Shown one piece after another: positions 58,386 to 64,000 of a stretch of 64,000 bases of DNA. Location of the stretch: the NCBI RefSeq assembly GCF_030287445.1, contig NZ_JASVWB010000002.1, forward strand, positions 5,952,001-6,016,000, read 5' to 3'. This DNA comes from Streptomyces sp. ALI-76-A (lineage in GTDB: Bacteria; Actinomycetota; Actinomycetes; Streptomycetales; Streptomycetaceae). The notes below the pieces were generated by a model. That model was not told where the DNA came from. It searched no databases and saw nothing but the letters and a program-made list of their open reading frames with translations. Numbering within the stretch: the stretch's first letter is position 1; each line of letters starts with the position of its first letter. Position numbers and translations under genes: made by a program.

Positions 58386-59803
58386 GCCGCCTGTTCGGCT
58401 CCGTCCGGTCCCGGGCGACCCTCGCGGCCACCCTGGTCGTCGCCGTGGCGCTGGTGGCGGCCGGGGCGGCCGTGCTGCTGTCCCTGCGGTCCAACCTCAT
58501 CGGCCAGGCGGGCACGGAGGCGGAGCGCACCGCCCGGTCGGTCGCCTCCGAGCTGTCCGTGGGGAAGACGCCCGAGCAGCTCGCCCTGGACGCGGACGAG
58601 GGGCCGGTCCAGGTCGTCGACGAGCACGGCACGCTGGTCGCCGTCAGCGAGGACCTGGAACGGATCAGCGGCGCGGGCACGCCGGAGGTGAAGGCGCGCC
58701 CGTCGACGACGACGGCCCCCGAGGGCGACGAGGACGGCGACGACGACGCGCACGCCGGCGACTCCCTGGAGCCCGGCGAGATCGACGACTCGACCACCTT
58801 CACCAACGGCTCCGTGACCGTCGACCAGGACACCGCCGACTACCGCTTCGCCGCCGTGAAGGTGGAGACGGAGCAGCAGGGCACGCTCACCGTCTGGGCC
58901 GGCGCGCCCCTGTCCGCCGAACAGGGCGCCGTGCGGACCGCGCTGACCGTCATGCTGATCGGCTTCCCGCTGCTGCTCGCCGTCGTCGCGGCGGTGACCT
59001 GGCTGGTCACCCGGCGCGCTCTGCGCCCGGTCGAGGGCATCAGCGGCGAGATGGCCGCGATCACCGCCTCCGAGGACCTCGCGCGCCGCGTGCCGGTACC
59101 GGACACCCACGACGAGGTGGCCCGGCTCGCCCGCACCACCAACGAGACGCTGGCCGCCCTGGAGGCCTCCGTGGAGCGGCAGCGCCGGTTCGTCGCCGAC
59201 GCCTCGCACGAGCTGCGCAGCCCGATCGCGTCCCTGCGCACCCAGCTGGAGGTGGGCGCCGCGCACCCCGAGCTGCTGGACGTGGAGGGTGCCGTCGAGG
59301 ACACCGTACGGCTTCAGCGGCTCGCCGCCGACCTGCTGCTGCTCGCCCGGCTGGACGCGGGGGACAGGCCCGCCACCGACGCCCGGTTCGACCTCGCCGC
59401 GCTGGTGCGGGAGCAGGCCGAGGGGCGGCCCGGGGTGACCGTCCGGGCGCCGGAGGCCGTCCGGACGGCGGGGTCACGCGGGCAGGTGGGACGGCTGCTG
59501 ACCAACCTGCTGGACAACGCGCGGCGGCACGCCCGCCACACGGTCGCCGTGAGCGTGCGGTGCGAGGGGGAGTGGGCGGTGGCCCAGGTCGCCGACGACG
59601 GGGACGGGGTGCCCGAGGAGGACCGGGAACGGATCTTCGAGCGGTTCGTCCGGCTGGACGACGCCCGCAGCCGGGACGACGGGGGTGCCGGGCTCGGACT
59701 CGCCATCGCCCGGGACGTCGCCGTACGGCACGGAGGCAGCCTCACGGTCCGGGACGCGCCGGCGGGCGGAGCCCTGTTCGAACTCCGCCTGCCGCTCGCC
59801 TAG
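58382..59803 (+). CDS. sensor histidine kinase with an acidic extracytoplasmic loop
   Basis: The 473-residue kinase has two spans (about 13-34 and 193-214) bracketing an extracellular domain of about 160 residues. That domain has a Pro/Thr and Asp/Glu-rich segment (residues 100-135). HAMP, HisKA (FVADASHELRSPIASL) and HATPase domains (NLLDNARRHARHT, GDGVPEEDRERIFERF, GGAGLGLAIARDVA) follow. The acidic loop and the acidic PepSY partner suggest a cation or cationic-peptide signal, which is inference. It ends before a convergent MarR gene. Confidence 0.94.
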   Translation: MSRLFGSVRSRATLAATLVVAVALVAAGAAVLLSLRSNLIGQAGTEAERTARSVASELSVGKTPEQLALDADEGPVQVVDEHGTLVAVSEDLERISGAGTPEVKARPSTTTAPEGDEDGDDDAHAGDSLEPGEIDDSTTFTNGSVTVDQDTADYRFAAVKVETEQQGTLTVWAGAPLSAEQGAVRTALTVMLIGFPLLLAVVAAVTWLVTRRALRPVEGISGEMAAITASEDLARRVPVPDTHDEVARLARTTNETLAALEASVERQRRFVADASHELRSPIASLRTQLEVGAAHPELLDVEGAVEDTVRLQRLAADLLLLARLDAGDRPATDARFDLAALVREQAEGRPGVTVRAPEAVRTAGSRGQVGRLLTNLLDNARRHARHTVAVSVRCEGEWAVAQVADDGDGVPEEDRERIFERFVRLDDARSRDDGGAGLGLAIARDVAVRHGGSLTVRDAPAGGALFELRLPLA

Positions 59804-59821
59804 GAAGCGGTGCCGCCCGGG

Positions 59822-60298
59822 TCAGGGGCGTCCCCGGTGCCCGCGCAGGTGTTGCGCGATGGGCTTCAGGGCCTTGTCGAGTTCCGTGAGGGCCTCGGGG
59901 GACAGCAGATCGATGAAGTGCCTTCGCACGGACGCCACATGATGGGGCGCGACCTTCTTCATCGTCTCCATGCCGTGCTCGGTGAGCACCGCGTACAGAC
60001 CTCGGCGGTCCGACTCGCAGTTCTCGCGCCGAACGAGGTCCGCGTTCTCCATGCGCGTGATCTGGTGGGAGAGGCGGCTCTTGGACTGGAGGGTGGCGGA
60101 GGCGAGGTCGCTCATCCGCATCCGTACGCCCTCCGACTCGGAGAGATTCACCAGGATCTCGTAGTCGTTCAGGGTCAGGCCGAACGGTTGCAGGTCCTTT
60201 TCGAGCTGATACGTCAACAGCCTGTTGACCTCCAGGTGGGTGCGCCAGGCGCACTGCTCCGCATCCGTCAGCCAGCGCGTGGCCGTCTCGGTCTCCAT
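59822..60298 (-). CDS. MarR-family transcriptional regulator
   Basis: The 158-residue protein has a winged helix-turn-helix: LTLNDYEILVNLSESEGVRMRMSDLASATLQSKSRLSHQITRME, then RRENCESDRRGLYAVLTEHG. It forms a dimer and represses a nearby or own promoter in this family. TAGACT at 60310-60305 sits 6 bases before the ATG, so the message is probably leaderless. It is upstream of, but on a different transcript from, the AIM24 genes. Confidence 0.93.
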   Translation of the reverse strand: METETATRWLTDAEQCAWRTHLEVNRLLTYQLEKDLQPFGLTLNDYEILVNLSESEGVRMRMSDLASATLQSKSRLSHQITRMENADLVRRENCESDRRGLYAVLTEHGMETMKKVAPHHVASVRRHFIDLLSPEALTELDKALKPIAQHLRGHRGRP

Positions 60299-60390
60299 GA
60301 ATGAAGTCTACCTAAAATGTTGAAAGGCGAACTAGTGAGGGTGGCGTGACGGCGTGCACACGTTCGACGTCACACTCCGCAGACTACCGC

Positions 60391-61194
60391 TCACAGCCCG
60401 AAGCGACGCTGGAGGTCTCCCAGCTGTCCGGGAAGGCGCGGTGCGCCCGGCTGCTGTGAGGGGCCCGCGGGTGACCCGCCGCCCCCGGGTACTCCGGCCT
60501 GCTGCGGAACCGCCCCCGTGGCCTGCTCGGCCATCAGTGCCTCCGACGACTGGAGGAGGACCGTGCCGGCCCCGACGAACTCGAACTGGTGCTCCTCGCC
60601 GGAGGCCCCGCCGAGGCCCGTCAGCGCACGTAGTCCGCCCATCAGACCGGTCATGTAGCCGTGGTCGTAGTGATGGCACGGCGAGGGGCAGTCGGCCCAG
60701 CCGACGAGCGCCTGCGGGTCCACCCGGATCGGCGGTTCCATGAACACCACCGGACCGTTGGAGGCCGCCACGAACTTTCCGGTTCCGATGAGGGTCAGGA
60801 AGCCCGGCACGATCGACTGCTTGAGGGCGAGAGTTGGCTGAAAAGCAAGCAAGTTGCCCGAGCGAATGGTCAGGTTGCCGTTCTCCAGGTCGTACGAGTT
60901 CACGTCGAAGGCCCGGTCGGCGAGGAGCATCTTGCCGGAGCCCGCGGCCACGACCCAGTCGGCGGCGTGCAAAGGCGAATGGAACGACGTACGCACCAGA
61001 CCGTCCAGCCGGCCGTGTCCGATGCCGTCGAAAGTCATCGAGCCGTAGTAGGCGATCATCTTCCCCTTCTGCAGGAACCACTGGCTCCCTTTGAGCTCCA
61101 CGCAGAAGGTGTGGTTGTTGACGTTGTCGTCGGACGGCAGTGTCAACGGGTCGTAGACCGTCGGGCCGCCGCCCGGAGCCCCGTACATGCTCAC
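60391..61194 (-). CDS. AIM24 family protein, third gene of the trio
   Basis: The 267-residue protein has the AIM24 pattern of Gly-rich beta strands (GKMIAYYGSMTFDG, GKMLLADRAFDVNSYDLENGNLTIRSGNLLAF) ending in a Pro/Gly/Gln-rich tail. Its GTG start overlaps the second gene by 4 bases. AIM24/TerD-neighbour proteins form trimeric beta structures of unclear function. Confidence 0.9.
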   Translation of the reverse strand: MSMYGAPGGGPTVYDPLTLPSDDNVNNHTFCVELKGSQWFLQKGKMIAYYGSMTFDGIGHGRLDGLVRTSFHSPLHAADWVVAAGSGKMLLADRAFDVNSYDLENGNLTIRSGNLLAFQPTLALKQSIVPGFLTLIGTGKFVAASNGPVVFMEPPIRVDPQALVGWADCPSPCHHYDHGYMTGLMGGLRALTGLGGASGEEHQFEFVGAGTVLLQSSEALMAEQATGAVPQQAGVPGGGGSPAGPSQQPGAPRLPGQLGDLQRRFGL

Positions 61195-61841
61195 AGCTTC
61201 TCCTCCGAGGCCTGGACGTACACCGCGCCGTTGCCGCTGAGCTCCAGCTGGAACGCCTCGCCGGAGCCGCGGCCCACCATGTCCCGCCAGCCCAGCGCGG
61301 TGGACAGCTTGTTGCGGACGTCGCCGTGGTGGGCGACGTACGCCTGCGGGTCGACGTGGACCGGGCGCTGCGGGGTGATCGGGACCTCGATGACCCCGCC
61401 GTGCGCCATCACCGCGACCGAGCCGTGTCCCCTCAGGGTGGTCGTGAACAGCCCCTGGCCGGTCACCTGGCCCCGGACCATGCCCATGACGCCGCCCTGG
61501 GCGCCCATGAACATCGTCCCCTGCTCCAGGGTGCCGTCGAAGGCGAGCAGCCGGTCCGCCTCCACGTAGAGGGTCTCGCCGGTCAGGTGGATCACCTGGA
61601 CGTGATGGCCGCCGTGCCCGAACAGCACCGTGCCGTTGCCCTCGACGCTCATCAGGGGCGTCGCCTCGCCCGCCACCCGGCGGCCGATCATGGACGTGAT
61701 CCCGCCCTGGCCGCCCTGCATGTTCGGGGTGAAGGACACCTCGCCCTGGTAGGCGAGCATCGCCCCGCGCTGACTGAACAGCCGCTGCCCGGGCACGACC
61801 GTGGCCTCGACCATCTTGGAGTTGATCTCACGCAAGGCCAT
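61191..61841 (-). CDS. AIM24 family protein, second gene of the trio
   Basis: The 216-residue protein has the AIM24 fold with repeated Gly motifs (SQRGAMLAYQGEV, GQGLFTTTLRGHGSVAVMAHGGV, VDPQAYVAHHGDVR). It starts one base after the stop of the first gene and overlaps the third by 4 bases. It is a paralogue of both neighbours. Confidence 0.92.
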   Translation of the reverse strand: MALREINSKMVEATVVPGQRLFSQRGAMLAYQGEVSFTPNMQGGQGGITSMIGRRVAGEATPLMSVEGNGTVLFGHGGHHVQVIHLTGETLYVEADRLLAFDGTLEQGTMFMGAQGGVMGMVRGQVTGQGLFTTTLRGHGSVAVMAHGGVIEVPITPQRPVHVDPQAYVAHHGDVRNKLSTALGWRDMVGRGSGEAFQLELSGNGAVYVQASEEKL

Positions 61842-61842
61842 G

Positions 61843-62481
61843 TCACACGTCCCCCGCGATCGTGTTCCGCTCGCTCGGCTGGACGTACACCAGGCCGTCC
61901 CCCTCGAAGCGGATCTGGAAGGCCTCGCCGCCGCCCTCGCCCATGAACGTGCGGAACGTCACACCCGACTGGAAGGACTGCCGCAGGTCGCCCTGGTGGG
62001 CGATGTAGGCGCCGGGGTCGACGGTGAGCGGGAACTGCGCGCTCACCCGCAGCACGACCGCCGGCCCGTCCGACATGATCGCGGCCTGTCCGTGGCCCTC
62101 GATCGTCGTCGTGAACAGCCCGTTGCCCTGCGAGGCGCCGCGCGTGCCGGTGAACGAGGTGCCGGTCCGCAGCCCCGAATCGGTCGCGAGCAGGTTGCTC
62201 GACTCCACGTACAGCTTGTCCCCCTGAAGGGCGACGAGGTTGATCTCCGAGGCCCGGTCCGCGAACCAGCAGGTCCCGTGCCCCTTCACCTCCATCAGTG
62301 TCATCTGCTCACCGGTGATCCGCCGGGTCACCATCCCCCGGATGCCCTCACCGCCGCCGCTGAGCTTCTTGAAGTCCATCTGCCCGTCGTACGCGACCAT
62401 CGAGCCGTTCTTCGCCTTCACGGCGTCCCCGGTCATGTCGACGGCGAGCACCTTGCTGCCTTGAAGTCGGAACATCGCCAC
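61843..62481 (-). CDS. AIM24 family protein, first gene of the trio
   Basis: The 212-residue protein reads MFRLQGSKVLAVDMTGDAV after its start and has GNGLFTTTIEGHGQAAIMSDGPA and VDPGAYIAHQGDLRQ, closely matching the second gene. A TACCTT box at 62493-62488 lies 6 bases before the GTG at 62481, giving a leaderless start; the ATG at 62475 is the alternative. It leads a compact three-gene operon. Confidence 0.9.
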   Translation of the reverse strand: MAMFRLQGSKVLAVDMTGDAVKAKNGSMVAYDGQMDFKKLSGGGEGIRGMVTRRITGEQMTLMEVKGHGTCWFADRASEINLVALQGDKLYVESSNLLATDSGLRTGTSFTGTRGASQGNGLFTTTIEGHGQAAIMSDGPAVVLRVSAQFPLTVDPGAYIAHQGDLRQSFQSGVTFRTFMGEGGGEAFQIRFEGDGLVYVQPSERNTIAGDV

Positions 62482-62722
62482 GCTGTGAAGGTAGCCCCAG
62501 GTGGGCCCCGGCCAACAGGTCCCAGAGGTGGAGAAAGGCCCCGATCGTCCCCTGGGGGATCCGTCCGCCGCCCGGGGGCCCGCTGATCCCGGGCCGGCTC
62601 CCGTGCGCGACGCCGTCACGGGGCGACCCCGCACCGGGCGCCGCACAACCGTTTGCCACAATGGACGGACCTTTGTGCTCGCATTCACAAACGTCCGACG
62701 TCTCTCCCACCGAAGGTGACCC

Positions 62723-63067
62723 GTGGACCTCAAGACCGCCACCTCCCTCCGCCGCCTCCGCCTGGTCTCGGCCCCCGAGGCGATCTCCTTCCTCCTCCTG
62801 CTCGTCTGCTCGGTGCTGAAGCGGACCACGGACTTCAACGCGGTCCCCGTGATGGGGATGGTCCACGGCGTCCTGTTCGTCCTGTACGTGATCTTCTGGG
62901 CGGACGCCTGGAACCGCACGAAGTGGTCCCTGAAGACGGCCGCCCTCTACTTCGTCCTCTCCGTGCTGCCCGCCGGCGGCTTCTTCGCCGAGCGCAGGCT
63001 CCGGCGGGAGACCGAGGACGCGGTCATCGCCTCCCGCGCCCGCAAGGAAGGGGTCGTCGGCGCATGA
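62723..63067 (+). CDS. DUF3817 integral membrane protein
   Basis: The 114-residue protein has three spans (about 18-33, 43-60 and 70-88) and the typical sequence [16 protein letters not shown] and [18 protein letters not shown]3817 proteins have no known function. The GTG at 62723 follows CGAAGGTG. It overlaps the next gene by 4 bases. Confidence 0.9.
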   Translation: MDLKTATSLRRLRLVSAPEAISFLLLLVCSVLKRTTDFNAVPVMGMVHGVLFVLYVIFWADAWNRTKWSLKTAALYFVLSVLPAGGFFAERRLRRETEDAVIASRARKEGVVGA

Positions 63068-63357
63068 TCGTCGCCTTCTCCGTGACACCGCTGGGCGTCG
63101 GCGAGGACGTGGGGGAGTACGTCGCCGACGCCGTCCGGGTCGTGCGCGAGTCCGGCCTGCCGAACCGCACCGACGCGATGTTCACGTCGATCGAGGGTGA
63201 GTGGGACGAGGTCATGGACGTCGTCAGGCGGGCCGTGGCCGCGGTGGAGGCACGGGCGCCGCGCGTGTCGCTGGTCCTCAAGGCGGACATCCGTCCCGGG
63301 GTGACGGACGGGCTCACGTCCAAGGTGGAGACGGTGGAGCGCCACCTCTCCGCGTAG
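63064..63357 (+). CDS. MTH1187-family thiamine-binding-like protein
   Basis: The 97-residue protein has a ferredoxin-like fold with the start [20 protein letters not shown] and the patterns [20 protein letters not shown] and [13 protein letters not shown]. Members of this family bind thiamine or related compounds; others are of unknown role. It overlaps the DUF3817 gene by 4 bases and is followed by a hairpin. Confidence 0.9.
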   Translation: MIVAFSVTPLGVGEDVGEYVADAVRVVRESGLPNRTDAMFTSIEGEWDEVMDVVRRAVAAVEARAPRVSLVLKADIRPGVTDGLTSKVETVERHLSA

Positions 63358-63375
63358 CCGCTCCCCCCGCACGCC

Positions 63376-63396
63376 TTCGGGGGCTTGGCCCCCGAA
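63376..63396 (+). terminator. hairpin after the thiamine-binding-like gene
   Basis: Nine perfect pairs (TTCGGGGGC with GCCCCCGAA) close a three-base loop, 19 bases after the stop codon. It is the left end of the interspersed repeat copy at 63376-63447. Confidence 0.8.
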
Positions 63397-63447
63397 CCCC
63401 CGTGTCGGCCCTGAAGGGGCCTCGTCCTCAAACGCCGGACGGGCTGG
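63376..63447. repeat. interspersed intergenic repeat, copy 2 (reverse)
   Basis: On the minus strand this reads CCAGCCCGTCCGGCGTTTGA, then GGCCCCTTCAGGGCCGA, then a G-rich hairpin end, matching copy 1 at 56683-56750 with a few differences. It lies at a gene end, as copy 1 does. Confidence 0.7.
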
Positions 63448-63642
63448 ATTCGCCGGCCCGGCGCCGAGACGCGACCCTCGCAAACCCTGGACGGGCCGCA
63501 AGGGGCCCTGAACCAGCACCACCAGGGGGCCGCAACCCCCGACCCGTCCCCGACCCACCACCCGACCGAACGCGCTACGCGCACCGAGCGGCCCGCCACG
63601 AGTCAGAGCCCCCCGCACCCGGGACCGACAGGCGAGACGGGG

Positions 63643-63670
63643 CTGACCGGTATGTGACCGGCCGGTAAGG
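63643..63670 (+). promoter_or_regulatory. candidate promoter of the partial MarR gene
   Basis: CTGACC at 63643-63648 and TAAGGT at 63665-63670 are separated by 16 bases, and the GTG start follows at 63678, 7 bases after the -10 box, so the transcript is probably leaderless. ACCGGCCGGT at 63657-63666 is a short palindrome across the -10 box and a possible operator. Confidence 0.5.
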
Positions 63671-63677
63671 TCAAGAC

Positions 63678-64000
63678 GTGCCGAAGCCGCTCAGTCTCCC
63701 CTTCGACCCCATCGCCCGCGCCGACGAGCTCTGGAAGCAGCGCTGGGGAAACGTGCCGTCCATGGCCGCGATCACCTCGATCATGCGCGCGCAGCAGATC
63801 CTGCTCGCCGAGGTCGACGCCGTGGTCAAGCCGTACGGACTGACGTTCGCGCGCTACGAGGCGCTGGTGCTGCTCACCTTCTCCAAGGCCGGTGAACTGC
63901 CGATGTCGAAGATCGGCGAGCGGCTCATGGTGCACCCCACGTCGGTGACCAACACCGTCGACCGCCTGGTGAAGTCGGGCCTGGTGGCCAGGCGCCCCAA
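63678..64000 (+). CDS. MarR-family transcriptional regulator (partial, C-terminus beyond window)
   Basis: The visible 107 residues start VPKPLSLPFDPIARADELW and contain the winged-helix region (LTFARYEALVLLTFSKAGELPMSKIGERLMVHPTSVTNTVDRLVKSGL). This N-terminal half is complete; the wing and dimerisation end lie beyond the window. It is distinct in sequence from the MarR gene at 59822-60298. Confidence 0.92.
   Translation, partial: MPKPLSLPFDPIARADELWKQRWGNVPSMAAITSIMRAQQILLAEVDAVVKPYGLTFARYEALVLLTFSKAGELPMSKIGERLMVHPTSVTNTVDRLVKSGLVARRP

Overview
The window is high-GC actinobacterial chromosome, almost certainly Streptomyces. The signs are strong G/C bias at third codon positions, frequent GTG and TTG starts, a DasR-type chitinase promoter, and the adjacent mycelial cytoskeleton genes filP and scy. 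From memory, not from a search, the gene order follows the S. coelicolor core chromosome from about SCO5350 to SCO5413. It is mostly conserved core genome with a few small decayed patches. I see no prophage, insertion sequence, CRISPR array or biosynthetic gene cluster.

Layout. 0-3.4 kb: a partial DUF3105 protein, a small secreted or membrane protein, an alpha/beta hydrolase with Cys in place of the nucleophilic Ser, a wrecked reductase/serine-hydrolase locus, and tRNA-Arg(CCG). 3.6-10.8 kb: a receiver-only response regulator, an ArgRS-like protein that has lost its catalytic core, then lysA, hom, thrC and thrB (lysine and threonine synthesis). 11-19.9 kb: rho, an LCP envelope protein, then rpmE, prfA, prmC, a TsaC/Sua5 protein, a phosphatase-like protein without its catalytic Cys, and a serine hydroxymethyltransferase. 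20-29.6 kb: a WecA/MraY-type phosphosugar transferase, then the complete F1Fo ATP synthase operon atpIBEFHAGDC, with two strong RNA structures between genes and a large terminator. 29.6-34.9 kb: DUF2550, the chitinase chiC with a DasR-like direct-repeat promoter, a NarL-type two-component pair and small membrane proteins. 34.9-41.1 kb: a cobalamin adenosyltransferase, a doubly deleted ABC exporter/TetR remnant, 3-hydroxybutyryl-CoA dehydrogenase, a STAS protein, and a large P-loop protein with a membrane anchor. 41.2-48.3 kb: nucS, an SCO5389-like protein, an LLM oxidoreductase, a small zinc-ligand protein and two tandem ABC exporters, one with a frameshifted ATPase. 48.5-53.6 kb: filP and scy, giant coiled-coil proteins of the tip-growth machinery. 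53.8-56.7 kb: methylmalonyl-CoA epimerase, acetyl-CoA acetyltransferase and the MeaB GTPase; with the cobalamin adenosyltransferase these point to B12-dependent methylmalonyl-CoA metabolism. 56.8-64 kb: a PepSY protein divergent from an OmpR-type two-component system, a MarR regulator, a three-gene AIM24 operon, a DUF3817 and a thiamine-binding-like protein, and a second, partial MarR gene.

The points most worth following are the catalytically degenerate relatives of well-known enzymes (ArgRS-like, phosphatase-like, Cys-type hydrolase), the large membrane-anchored P-loop protein, the structured junctions in the atp operon, three separate deletion-type gene wrecks, and an echo of the scy 3' end. 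I did not find a large unknown multi-gene system. Many starts here look leaderless, with a -10 box about 6-9 bases before the start codon.
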